NCBI RefSeq assembly: GCF_029168945.1
Contig: NC_083603.1
Span: forward strand, 33,763,396 to 33,827,395
Length of the DNA: 64,000 nucleotides
Reading direction: 5' to 3'
Origin: Cannabis sativa
Lineage: Eukaryota > Streptophyta > Magnoliopsida > Rosales > Cannabaceae
Shown here: piece after piece, positions 45,519 to 56,281 of the stretch
Position numbering within the stretch: position 1 is the stretch's first letter
Layout of the letters: every line of letters begins with the position of its first letter
Translations under genes and position numbers: made by a program
Notes under the pieces: model-generated
Databases searched by the model: none
What the model was told of the DNA's origin: nothing
What the model saw: the letters and a program-made list of their open reading frames with translations, nothing else

Positions 45519-47747
45519 TGTAACACCCTAAATAATTAGGCACGCTACCCAAAATACTTATGAAACCCTAATCCCCTAATCGGGATTACTAATCAAAATA
45601 ACGCAGAATTTAAACTTTTATATTAAACAGAATGAAAATAAACTTGTAATATATTTAAACTTTTAAAATAGTTGGGATCCCAAAAATATTTACAAACGCC
45701 ATTACAAGTCATTTCCTTCTAGCCGACCTAAACGGCAAAATAGAATTCAAAAGTTCATCACTAATAGACCCTTAACCCGCTTAGTCTGATATGGCTTGAA
45801 CATGTACATTCTTCGTCTTGCTCCTCAAACTCTTGGTTGATCAGCCACTGACTTACCCTTTCCTCCACAGTAGAGCACCCGTGAGCCAAGCCCAGCAAGA
45901 CAGTATAAATCACAACAAATATAATATGCTCATCATACTATTTAATAGATATGCCATTCACATACGTCTGTATGACACAGACCTGATTATTATGCCAACA
46001 TGCCCATTTATGTCTACGTGGCGTAGACATATGTGTTACGCTCACACATCTATTTAAATCTACATGACGTAGACCCACGTGTTTCTCTCACACGTCTAAA
46101 TACATTAAGGCCTTAGAAGTGGTTCATCTCGGTTATGAGTACCGAGTCCAACCTGATTATGCCTTGAGCGCATAAGCCCTAAATCTCATTTTAATTAACA
46201 TGGCATGGCATTTATACACATATATCACTAGGGTAATAACCCTAGGCTATTAGACCGTTCCTATTAGGGTAATAACCCTAATCCCGGTTACTAAATATTC
46301 ATCCATATCATTCTGAATATAAGCACCACTGTGTATACTCTACGTGCTAATCACTGTCTTACCTGATGTCCCGCAATAGTAGAGATTTTCAAAATCCCCG
46401 GGCGCTCCTGACCAGGTGCCGGTAATTCTAGTCACAATACCAGGATTTACACAAATAGGGTTAATCCGTAAATCCACAGCCACAAAAATATAAAATTGGC
46501 ATCCAAATCATAGATAATCACATAGATCTCGAAAAGATCTTTCCAACGGTATAAAGAACATCCCAAACGGAGTCCCGAGTCAAAAGTTAAGGCCAAAACA
46601 AAATCAGGAGAAACACATTTTCTCACTGCCAAACCCAGTCGCGACGGCCAAAAATCACGTCACGACGACTGGGTTCAGAACCCCCAAAAATCCCATTTTT
46701 AAGGCCTAAAAATGCCCAAATTCAAACCTAACTTCACCTAAGTCATACACAATAAAAATTCATGCTAAACCAAACTGTTTTCAGGCATTAGTTCCACAGA
46801 ATATATGCTCAAAATAACCAATTCATAATCATACACAAAGCATGCTACACAAACATACATCACAAAATCTCAAAAGTTTTGACACTTCAAACATTAAAGT
46901 CTTCAAAGCCAAAACCCACAACTTCAAAGTAAATTCCCAGAATTTGAACATTAAATTCCAACCCTAAAACCTCTCAAAACAAAACATAAAGCATCTTACA
47001 TCAAACTTCAACACAATCAAGCATAAAGTATCAAAAATTACACTAATATCAACATACATGCATCTCAAAAACATTCAAAACTCAAAGACCTATTTATCCA
47101 CTTCCATTTCAGCAACAAATTTCAAATTAAAACAGTAAGAAAACTACCTCCAAATCTTCAACAATTCAAGCTCCAAAGAATTCCCACAAATCAAGCTTGA
47201 ACCCAAGCTATTTCTCAACAAATTCACAAGTTGATAAAGATGGATAAAGAGAGAGAGGGGAATCGGTATGGGGCCTAAGAAAAAAACTGAAAGAAAAAAT
47301 GCATTTATTTTATTTAAAAATTTCCTTTTTGTTGTAGATAATAGAAAGGGTCAAAATGACAATAATGCCCCTAGGGCCATAATAAAGCATAAGCATCAAG
47401 CAAGGGTAAAAAATGACAATAACCAATTCATAATCATACACAAAACAAGCCGAAATTCCCGGTTGTGACTATACCGCGCCAACCTGTCAGAACACACCTG
47501 AAAAGACAACACAGGCATACTATATAATAATATAGTTCTATTAAGCACATAATTAAATTAATTTCACCATTTTACCCTTCTTGGATCACAATTACCAAAA
47601 TGCCCCTGGCTCACCAACGGGGTCTTAACATATTAAAATTCATATAATTTCACATATATTGAACTATATAATAATATAATTCCTCAATTATACATAATTA
47701 TCTAGTTAGGGTTTTGCTAATCCTTTCTCATAATTCCGGGTATTACA
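45519..47747 (-). repeat. Chromovirus 2 5' LTR
   Basis: 2229 bp, nearly the same length as the 3' LTR and very similar, with scattered single-base changes and the same palindromic modules near 46013-46107 and 46230-46280. Confidence 0.95.
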
Positions 47748-47752
47748 ACGTA

Positions 47753-48330
47753 GGTCGACAAAATGCTTATGAAGAAATGTTTGCACAATGGGAGTACATG
47801 ACTAAACATATCCGTGGTCTAAAAAGCTCTCTAGAGCAAGTGGAGACTGAAAAAGGAAAGTTAGAGGACACAGTCAATAACCTCAACAGACTTCTTGATG
47901 AAAAGGAGAGTGAGATCTATTAACTCACTTCTGATTTGATTAGAACCAAGCAAGCTCTGCAATTCATTCCACCAAACACAGCAGCTATCAATCAAACTCT
48001 ACAGCTCCAGAAGCCATATGGTGATCGAACCTCCTTAGGCTATAAGATGTTGTATAAACAAGGTAATGACTTGTCTGTTGAGAATTCACTACCCTCAAAT
48101 GTCGATTCAACAAAGAAGGAAGATGAGTTACCAGACGTCCCAACCATCATTAACGAATCAGACTCATTTGAGAAGAGACAAGTTCCAACTGGACCCACTA
48201 AACTCAAGTTTGAAGGAAGGAGGATTGATGTAGGAAATCTGCCACAAAATGACAATTTCATTCCTACATGTCACTTCTACAATAGGAGAGGGTCACATTC
48301 GTCCCAAGTGCTACAAATTGCAGAATTACT
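47753..48330 (+). pseudogene. gag: Sirevirus Gag, C-terminal part
   Basis: Continues the gag frame from 38339 in register: a probable coiled coil (EYMTKHIRGLKSSLEQVETEK region, to 47920), a TAA at 47921, then the second open stretch (47936 on) leading to a second zinc knuckle. That knuckle reads CHFYNRR...GHIRPKCY, with Tyr for the second Cys, and is split by a frameshift near 48285. The long coiled coil between two knuckles is usual for Sirevirus Gag. Confidence 0.82.
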
Positions 48331-48986
48331 TGAAAGCAATAATCAATCGACCAAATAGTTTCCCTCAACCAAATAAGTCACATGGACGCAAATCTCGTCG
48401 AGAATGGAAAATGAAGTCCAAACCAAATCCAAATGTTGGATTGGTTGCAAAGCTATCTCTATCTACCGTTGTTGGAGGGGAGTGGTATTTTGACAGTGGA
48501 TGCTCTCGTCACATGACTGGAAATAAGAAACTGCTACTTAACTACAAAGACGAAAAAGGGGGATACGTGACATTTGGCGACGGTAACAAAGGGCAGATTG
48601 CTGGTAGAGGTGATGTGAACGTGAATGGAGTGGCTCAGTTAACGAATGTCCTGTATGTGAAAGGACTCAAAGCCAACCTCATCAGCATCGTTCAATTCTG
48701 TGATGACAACCTCTCTGTAAGTTTTACTAAAACACAGTGCTTAGTTTCATCTGATGGGTATGTTGTCTTAATAGGAAACAGGACTGTAGATCAGTGCTAT
48801 GCAGTATGCAATACCATCGTGTGCAATAGGACCTTCTTGGACAAACCTGACTTATGGCACTACAGACTAGGGTACTTGAACTACAGAGACCTCCAAAGAC
48901 TGGTGAAGCTTCAAGCTGTAAGGGGAATTCCTGACATGAAAGTGTCCAAGGAGAGAATCTGTGGACCATGTCAGCTTAGAAAATAG
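48331..48986 (+). pseudogene. pol: Sirevirus protease and GAG-pre-integrase
   Basis: In the frame 48249-48986: aspartic protease active site WYFDSGCSRHMTG near 48483, the GDGNKGQIAGRGDV and LTNVLYVKGLKANLISI motifs, then the GAG-pre-integrase domain (KPDLWHYRLGYLNYRDLQRL...CGPCQL). The LGH-type His of the zinc motif is Tyr. It closes with a TAG at 48984 in place of a Lys/Gln-type codon. Confidence 0.9.
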
Positions 48987-49500
48987 CATAAGACACCTCA
49001 TCCTCCAATTAATAGACTTCTCACTTCACGCGTGTTGGAACTAATGCATGTGGACTTGATGGGGCCAATGCAGAATGAAAGTCTCAGTGGAAAAAGATAC
49101 GTAATGGTTTTGGTGGATGACTACTCTCAGTTTACTTGGGTCGAATTTCTTAGAGAGAAGTCTGAGACATTTGGATTATTCTCTGCCTTGATATTGAGAC
49201 TGCAAACTGAGAAAGACTCCAAAGTTGGAAAAGTATTTAGGCTGAGGAGTGACCATGGAAACGAATTCGAAAATTCCATATTCTCTGAGTTCTGCAATGG
49301 AATGGGAATTCTTCATGAATTTTCAGCCCCAAAAACTCCTTAGCAAAATAAAGTTGTTGAGTGGAAAAACAGAACTCTCCAAGAAATGGCTCGAGTCATG
49401 ATGCAAGCCAAGGATATTTCAAAAGGATTTTGGGTTGAAGCTGTCAATACTGCCTGCTATGTGTGCAAATGTTATAGGAACAAAATTGCTCTTTAAAACA
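48987..49500 (+). pseudogene. pol: Sirevirus integrase core, 3'-deleted
   Basis: Frame 49032-49343 has catalytic Asp 1 (MHVDLMGPM) and Asp 2 (RSDHGNEFEN); after a TAG at 49341 the same frame shows the third residue (NKVVEWKNRTLQEMARVMM, catalytic Glu). Soon after NTACYV the sequence jumps to RT, so the integrase C-terminus and the RT N-terminus (together several hundred codons) are deleted near 49495. Confidence 0.88.
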
Positions 49501-50402
49501 AGTCAGATGAATTTGGGACAGTGACTCGAAATAAAGCTAGACTTGTGGCTCAAGGATACAGTCAGGTAGAGAGAATCGACTTTGATGAGACCTTTTGCAC
49601 CAGTCGCCAGATGAGAGTCTATAAGACTCCTACTCATCATTGCATGCTTCATGAAGATCAAACTCTTCCAAATGGATGTCAAGAGTGCTTTTCGCAATGG
49701 GGTAATTCAAGAGGAAGTCTATGTCAAACAACCGCAGGGATTTGAAGACCCACACCATCCCCACCATGTGTACAAGCTCAATAAAGCCCTATATGGACTG
49801 AAATAGGCTCCACGTGCTTGGTATGATCGACTCGCCTCATTTCTTATTTCCCATGGCTTCACAGAGGTACTGCAGATAGCACTCTATTCATTAAACATGT
49901 TGAAAAAGGAATTTTTGTTGCCAAATATATGTTGATGACATCATTTTTGGCTCAACTTGTGAAAGTGGAGTACATACATTTGTCACCTTAATGACTAGTG
50001 AGTTTGAAATGAGTTTGATAGGTAACCTTAATTTCTTTCTAGGACTACAAATAAAACAACTAGATCTGGCACATTCATATCACAGTCCAAATATGTCAAG
50101 TCTATGTTAGATAAGTTTGGGTTTTTACAGGTCAAGCATGCACATACACCAATAGGCACTACAACCAAATTGTCACGAGATGAGTCTGGTGACCCTGTAG
50201 ACCCCACTTTATACAGAAGTCTGATAGGTGGATTACTGTATCTCACAGCTAGTCGACCTGATATATCCTTCAGCGTAGGCTTATGTGCCAAGTATCAAGC
50301 CAATCCTAAACAATCCCATCTCTCTGCGGTCAAAAGATTTTCAAATATCAGGCTGGGACAGTTAACTATGGTCTTTGGTATAGTTGTGCCACGAATACCA
50401 CT
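49501..50402 (+). pseudogene. pol: Sirevirus reverse transcriptase, internally deleted
   Basis: Starts at TRNKARLVAQGYSQV (49521) and continues with the NGVIQEEVYVKQPQGFEDP, VYKLNKALYGLK and YVDDIIFGST (near 49927) blocks in changing frames. The C-terminal part, from LDKFGFLQVKHAHTPIGT through RSLIGGLLYLTASRPDISFSVG, is open at 50104-50409. At least one frameshift, one stop (49804) and deletions near 49600 disable it. Confidence 0.88.
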
Positions 50403-50867
50403 TTGGTAGCATATAGTGATCCTGATTGGGCAGGATGTTTAGATGATAGGAAAAGCACGTCAGGGGGATGTTTTTACATTGGGAATAATCTAGTCTCGTG
50501 GTATAGCAAAAAACAACAGTCGATCTCACTTTCTACTGCAGAAGTAGAATATATTGCAGCTGGTAGCTGCTGCACTCAATTAATCTGGCTGAACAAAATG
50601 CTCACTGATTATGGACACCCACAACACACACTGACCATTTTTTGTGACAATACAAGTGCCATAAACATGTCTAAAACCCCTATGCAGCACTCCCAGACTA
50701 AACACATCGACATCAGGTACCACTTTATACATGATCTAGTTAATTCAAATATGCTGTCAATATCTCATGTGCCCACAACTAATCAATTAGCAGACCTATT
50801 CACTAAAGCTTTAGATACTCAAACTTTTACTCACTTAAGAACATGTATTGGTCTCTGTACTATCTAA
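50403..50867 (+). pseudogene. pol: Sirevirus RNase H
   Basis: 154 codons, open. Copia RNase H motifs: YSDPDWAGCLDDRKSTSG (Asp), SLSTAEVEYIAA (Glu), FCDNTSAINMSKTP (Asp) and KHIDIRYHFIHD (His). It ends with the usual C-terminal region ADLFTKALDT. The domain looks intact; the break from RT is a frameshift just before 50403. Confidence 0.92.
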
Positions 50868-51817
50868 ACTGTTCTCAGTGTCATCTAATCAATTTTTTTG
50901 CCTATGAGTATTCTTGTATTTCAAAAGTACCTTGAGCAGTGTGTTGTCATTTCTATCTCCATCTCCTATAAGCTACTTCGAATGATACTAAGCTTGAATC
51001 TTCCCCAGATAAAAAGGCTTCCTTTTCCAGATGCAATGGGAAGAGCTCTCTTAAACCTTTTACTAATTAGTAGTATGCTCCTTCTATATTAGTTCTTGGG
51101 GATCAAAGAGGACGGCTACATCTCTAGAAGAGAGTGAAAGCCATGTCTGGGTACTAGAGAAAGAGCCAGAGTGTTTTAGTTAAAAAAAGGCATTATCTAT
51201 AAAAAAAAACAAAAACATTCTTAGATATTCACATATCAGTTTGTGTTTCATCGAGAGAGTGGTCCAGAAGATCTCCTCTCTTCCTGGACCACATGAGCTC
51301 ACTGCTCACACACGTATGGAGATTCAAGTCTTAGTGATACCATGAGTATCATTGTGGATGGGTGTACTGAAATGATCTGTTGCTCAGGGTGTGCATTTTT
51401 TAATTTTTAGGGGCTTTATTCATATTCATTGATCAGTTGTTACTTGTTTTTTTTCTAAAATTTTGAGTATCTCTAAGTGTCTATCTTTTTATCTGATGTT
51501 TCAAGTGTGGGTTGTGTGCAAATATTGTTGGCATATTTGAAATTTTTCAAGTCACAATACTACTCTCATTACCTGGTAACTTTGGGTTTGTTTCGGTTTG
51601 TGTGCCGTATTATGTGGTGGAAATTATTCATTTTGGGTGTGTACATTTTTTTTTGGCAAAGATCAAATTTTTTTAAAAAAATCATCATTAGTTTTCTTTG
51701 CCTGGTCAGCTGGTGTCAGGGAGCCTATACTTAAGGCCTAAGGAAAGTGAATAGTCTCACTCTTTCACTTTACTCTTAGAAAACCTAAGTCTGGCAACAT
51801 TCACAACTCTCTCTAAA
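50868..51817 (+). other. Sirevirus spacer between pol and third ORF
   Basis: 950 bp without a supportable gene; a 64-codon frame at 50898 has no similarity I recognise. Pyrimidine-rich stretches occur near 51440-51480 and 51640-51700. In related elements this region carries signals for expression of the downstream ORF, but I see no specific splice or promoter motif. Confidence 0.6.
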
Positions 51818-53110
51818 ATGGAGAATACCACTCCCATTGCAGTACCCCCTATTGCCATGTTCGTTCCATCAGTGTCAACTACTGTTGATCCTGCAGTTGA
51901 ATCTACAGTCGAGACTAATATGTCTAATCCCTGTCGTGACATTGTCCTTTACCAATCAGAGGTTGGTGGTTCTGCTCACCATTCGAGTCCTGTGTCGACT
52001 CCGTCCCCGCCTTCATGGCCAATCATCCAGAAACCTCATATGTTTCAAGGTAAGGCTCCTCCACTGTCTAAAAAGGCTTGTCCTTCTCTGTCGTCACCCC
52101 CTCTGTCTGTGTCAAAACGAGTCACTCGTTCATCGTCGAGTCTACAGCCTCAATCCAAACCCGTAGGACCTCCTCGTCCACCATCTAAGGTGTCTATTCC
52201 TTCCCAAACCAGTGAAAGGGTTCAGCTAAAACGAAGGTCCTCACGTGATACCACGTATCAACCACCTAAAAGGAAATCCAAGACCAAACCCATTCGAGTC
52301 CCATCTATAGACTCCTCTCCCAAACAGTCGTCTAAAGGCTCCAAAAAATCAAAATGTCCAAAAGTCCCCATAGCATCTATTGACCCAACAACTGTTCAAT
52401 GCTTTGTTGATGCCTCCAAAGCCTCGGTTTACCAACGATGGTTTGGTAGTCGTGATCTTTGGTTCGAACAAGTAGTCATGTTAGATGATTTCCCTAAATT
52501 GCATGAGTTTTTAAAAATTAGGAAATGGGTAAACACAGTCACCAACTTGTCTGCACCTCATCCCATTTTAGTTCAAGAATTCTATGCCAATCTAGATAGG
52601 ACTGTTATTGCTGAGGGGCATCTAGGGTGTGTGAGTGCATTTGTTAGGGGTAATCGTGTTCCATTCGGTCCATCCACCATTGCATGCATGTTGAAAGTTG
52701 AGTCCATCAGGAATCCAACATATGGGAAACAATACAATCCAGATCAAACTGTGATGGGTAGAGTGCTAACTGGAAGGGATGATTATCTGTGGGATAAACA
52801 GGAAATTTTAGCCACTCATGTTCTTCATCGGGTGGCATTGTACAATTGGTTCCCTAACTCTCATTTGTCATCAGTTACACTTGAGATTGGCAAGTTTCTG
52901 TATGATGTAGGAACTCATGTGTCCATTGATCTGCCATCTCTCATATTTGAATGGATCCTTGAAGCTTCAGAAACTACTGACACTCGTAACAAGCTACCCT
53001 TTCCAAGCCTTGTTCAACGAGTTCTTATGGCTGCTCACCCGCCTCTTACAACGCATGACTATGAAGTTCAAAATCCCGTCCTAAGTAAGAGTTATTTATT
53101 TTTTATGTAG
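51818..53110 (+). CDS. Sirevirus envelope-like third ORF, 3'-truncated
   Basis: 430 open codons from ATG 51818 (MENTTPIAVPP). The first 180 residues are Pro/Ser/Lys-rich with clustered basic stretches (KRRSSRDTTYQPPKRKSKTK). Residues about 195-430 form a folded-looking domain with motifs VVMLDDFPKLHEFLKIRKW, VQEFYANLD, VRGNRVPFGPSTIACML and LPSLIFEWILEAS. These match the putative plant transposon protein domain found in the extra ORF of Sireviruses, sometimes called envelope-like. No convincing signal peptide or transmembrane helix is visible, so a role in cell entry is unproven. The last few codons come from the junction with the Tat-B sequence. Confidence 0.8.
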   Translation: MENTTPIAVPPIAMFVPSVSTTVDPAVESTVETNMSNPCRDIVLYQSEVGGSAHHSSPVSTPSPPSWPIIQKPHMFQGKAPPLSKKACPSLSSPPLSVSKRVTRSSSSLQPQSKPVGPPRPPSKVSIPSQTSERVQLKRRSSRDTTYQPPKRKSKTKPIRVPSIDSSPKQSSKGSKKSKCPKVPIASIDPTTVQCFVDASKASVYQRWFGSRDLWFEQVVMLDDFPKLHEFLKIRKWVNTVTNLSAPHPILVQEFYANLDRTVIAEGHLGCVSAFVRGNRVPFGPSTIACMLKVESIRNPTYGKQYNPDQTVMGRVLTGRDDYLWDKQEILATHVLHRVALYNWFPNSHLSSVTLEIGKFLYDVGTHVSIDLPSLIFEWILEASETTDTRNKLPFPSLVQRVLMAAHPPLTTHDYEVQNPVLSKSYLFFM

Positions 53111-54081
53111 CCCGAGGCTGGGCTTCACCTAGCCCGACTGAGATCTTATATTTTTACAAACTTGTATCTGTCCCCAAGAAGGGGGATAAGTTGAAAGACA
53201 ATTTTTTCACTCTCCGGGTCCATCCTACTAATGAGGGTCCGGTCCCTTATAATTTTCAAAAAAATGTTAAGGAGTACCGCCACCGCTTTTTCTTCTCTTC
53301 CGGCTTCCAAGCCGTGGATCACCCTGAGCTTCTCACGGAGTGGGTCAGGATCCCACCACTGCATTGCACTGCTCCTACCCAGCTTTTCCTCCAGCATGCT
53401 AAGGTTTTCTCCACTTATGACAGAAATGGTCTTAACGTGGGGGACCTTGTTACAACGGAGAACTGTCGGAAGGCCAACCTCACCTCGGGAAGCCAATCTG
53501 TGGACGACTTCAACCTCTCCAAGGTCCTCTTCCCAAACATTCGTACCCCGGACGCTAAAAAGGCACTTTGGGCGGACATCATTGCCTCGGCGGAGGACCG
53601 GTACCAGAAGTACCTCTTTAGGAGGGAACAAGAGTTAGACTATATCAAGGCTCAGGTTGCTGCTGGAAGGACCCTCTAGATAGAAGCGGGGAAAGATCGG
53701 GTGCCTTCTCGTCCAAAGACGCTTCTCCAGGTCCCAAACTCTAGGGCTCCTGATGCCAGCACATCCGGATCTGGTAAGTCTCCCTTAACGGTCGATCATG
53801 TTCCTTCTGTTCAAGATTATTCCCGGTGTAGGTCTATAAGATTTGACAAACGTCTCCTTAGATTTAGAATGCCCCCTATCTGGTGGGGTGATCATGCCAA
53901 GGGATTTTATTTTTCCAACTAAGGTCATTTTCTAGGCCGGTCCCGGATGGGATCCGGACCTCCTGCACCTATTCCTCTGGATCATTCAGCTTATCTATCT
54001 TCCAGCTGGTTTCTCCCCTCGGACAGCTTTCTTGGGGATGATGAAGCCAGTATTATAGTACAAGACTTTGCTAGGGCTTAA
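53110..54081 (+). pseudogene. Tat-B extra antisense ORF (Transposase_28-like), main exon
   Basis: A single reading frame runs from the junction to TAA 54079-54081, broken by TAG 53677-53679 and TAA 53920-53922. It begins inside a conserved domain (SPTEILYFYKLVSVPKKG; YRHRFFFSSGF; LTEWVRIPP), followed by a helical Lys/Glu-rich part (AEDRYQKYLFRREQELDYIKAQ) and a C-terminal block (SAYLSSSWFLPSD, GDDEASIIVQDFARA). This architecture matches proteins annotated as putative gypsy-type transposon (PF04195-like) carried in antisense by Tat elements. Its N-terminus was lost with the Sirevirus 3' end. It lies opposite to Tat-B orientation. Function unknown. Confidence 0.72.
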
Positions 54082-54409
54082 ATTAAATAGTTAGGGTAGC
54101 ACTAGTTTTACTGCTATTTTTTTGTGTGCATATTTTCTCGTGGCCACTTTGACACTGAATTTGTTTGTCTTTTGAAGCAGCCAAGCCAATGGAGGAGCTT
54201 TTGGTGACTCTTGCCCAAACATATAGCCCTGACTCTGCTCTTCCTCCGGCGCCTGACAAGACAGTGACCCCGGGGAGGTCTTCTTCTAGCGTCCACTTAG
54301 GCCAAATCGTCTTGATTGACGAAGACGAAGAGGTCGAGGAGGTGGAGGAAGAGGGTGAGATCCTGGCCCCTTTGGACTGAAAACGCAAGGGCAAAATGGT
54401 GGAGGCTGA
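54082..54409 (+). pseudogene. Antisense ORF: intron and last exon, cut by E4
   Basis: A T-rich tract ending TTTTGAAGCAG at 54179 looks like a splice acceptor. The exon after it encodes KPMEELLVTLAQTYSP and an acidic tail (DEDEEVEEVEEEGE) ending at TGA 54378. The donor is not clear (possibly the GTAGCA near 54096). Sequence stops being Tat-B at 54409, where the E4 LTR begins. Confidence 0.6.
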
Positions 54410-56281
54410 TGTTGGGTTTTGTGCCCTAAATATAATCCATTTCAATATAATCAGATTTACTTATTAATAAAGATCAGAAATAACATTTTATGTTGCATGG
54501 TTCACATGATTTATTTCATGATTATATATATAATGTATGAATTCTATTTAAGTCCAGAACATATGAATTTGTTAAAGATTATAGTGTTGTCAACACAATG
54601 GAATATAATCTTAATTATATGTTCGAAAGTTTATTCCCTGATTTGTCAGAACACTGGATTTAGAGTGACATGGTATAATCAGCGATAGGTATTCTTACAC
54701 CTTGGAAAAGTGTTATGTCCTTTCCAGGACATTGGCAAAGTTTACCAGTATCGGATGTATGGAGTATACATTGGAAGGGACCGATATTGAACTTTGATTA
54801 GATATATTAGAATTTACCAGTATCTATTCAATTCAATATCACCTGTTGATCCTAGATCAAATGATCTTAATCCTAATATGATTAGGTTCAGTCTCAAGAG
54901 TTTTATTCGTGTTCTTTGATTTGTTAATTAAGGCTACTTTTAGGTCAGGGTGATACGTACATTTTGGGAACACGGTAGTGCAATTGAGTGGGAGCGCTAA
55001 CATAAATATGGAATCTATAGCTTCTATCTGGCGTATAGAAAGTAAAGGATGATTTCCTTCGAGCTTAACCAAACGAAAATAAATGGTGGAGTACTCATTT
55101 CACTTAGCTGAAATATCATTTATACAGGGTTAAGTGTTTTAAGGATAAAATACATTGTAGGGTGTTACGGTAATTTAATCCCTTTACAGTGTAGATCATA
55201 TATATAAAGGATCATTGATCACATTAGGATTATAACAATGGATAACTAATGACATATCTATATCGTGGAACATATAGAGCGTTCTATATGACTGAGAGTG
55301 GAATTCCAAGTTCTAAGAGTGGATTCAATAAGGAATTAATAAGTTAGGGAATTTACTTGGTAAATTCGTTTCGACTTATTGGAAGCTCAGTTATATAGAC
55401 CCATGGTCTCCATACTAGTTGGGACCATACTGCTTGTAAGACTTAGTTAATTGATTTTGATTAATCAATTATAATTTTAAAGTTAGACTATGTCTACTTT
55501 ATGAATTTTCACTAAGCAAGGGCGAAATTGTAAAGAAAAGAGATTCTAGGTTTATTCATCAATTAAGATACTTTATATGTCGAAATTAATAAATATATTA
55601 AATGGAAATATTATTTAATAATTATTTTTAAGTTATTAAATAATTAGAATTGGCATTTAAAAGGTTAAATTGGAAAATTGGCATTTTTGAGAAAATGGGA
55701 ATGAGAAATAACAAAATGGAAAAGTTGCAATGTGAGGCCCCAATTTCTTATATGGGCCACCCACTATGCAAGAGGTTTACCATTTTATTTTTTCCATTAT
55801 TTTAATGCCACACAATTCTAACCTAAACCTAGAGGGCATTCTATAAATAGAAAGTGTTGGCTTCAAGAAACTCACAACTTTGCACATTGTTTCCTTCAGA
55901 GAAAAAGCCATGTGCCACTTTCCTCTCTCTTTTCTTCTCTTTGAATTTTTGAAATCCTTGAGTGATAGAGTACTGCCCACACACATCAAGTGGTACCTCA
56001 ATCATAGTATGTAAGACCGTGGAAACTCAACCAACAACAAGGAGAAATCAGCATCAAGGAAGGAGAGAAAGAGATCCAGATTCAGATCTTGATAATGCTC
56101 TGCTACAGAAAGGAATCAAGGGCTAGAGATCTAAATGGGAGGAGTCATAATATTCCGCTGCACCCAATGTAAGGTTTTCTTAAACTCTTATGTGATTATT
56201 TCATTGTTTTAGAATTCATATTAGGATGTTAATCAAACATACTTGTTAGTAAATCTAGATCCTGGTAAAATATTTCAAACA
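54410..56281 (+). repeat. E4 5' LTR
   Basis: 1872 bp; begins TGTTGGGTTTTGTGCCC. TATA box CTATAAATAG at 55841-55850. Its terminus ends AAACA rather than CCAACA. It is more diverged from E1/E3 than they are from each other. Confidence 0.92.

Larger units (their letters stand above)
38340..47747 (-). mobile_element. Chromovirus 2 (Tekay/Del-like Ty3/gypsy), inserted in Sirevirus gag
   Basis: 9408 bp with paired 2.23-kb LTRs, PBS, gag-pol and PPT, all minus strand. Flanks are GCGTA (38335-38339) and ACGTA (47748-47752), a target duplication with one mismatch. The LTRs share TGTAA...TTACA style ends with chromovirus 1 but little internal sequence, so it is a different family of the same clade. 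Pol carries more stops than chromovirus 1. Confidence 0.95.
36242..53110 (+). mobile_element. Sirevirus-type Ty1/copia element with envelope-like ORF, 3'-truncated
   Basis: Plus-strand order: putative 5' LTR, PBS, gag, protease, GAG-pre-integrase, integrase, RT, RNase H, spacer and a third ORF of the Sirevirus envelope-like type. A chromovirus (38340-47747) splits gag. The 3' LTR is absent: sequence passes directly from the third ORF into the Tat-B antisense ORF near 53110. The SIRE/Maximus assignment rests on pol wording and the extra ORF after RNase H. Confidence 0.88.

Noticed and set aside
53191..53679. Possibility of a host gene at 53.1-54.4 kb
   Set aside because: Domain wording is transposon-associated, in-frame stops are present, and removal of nested insertions places it inside a Tat element.
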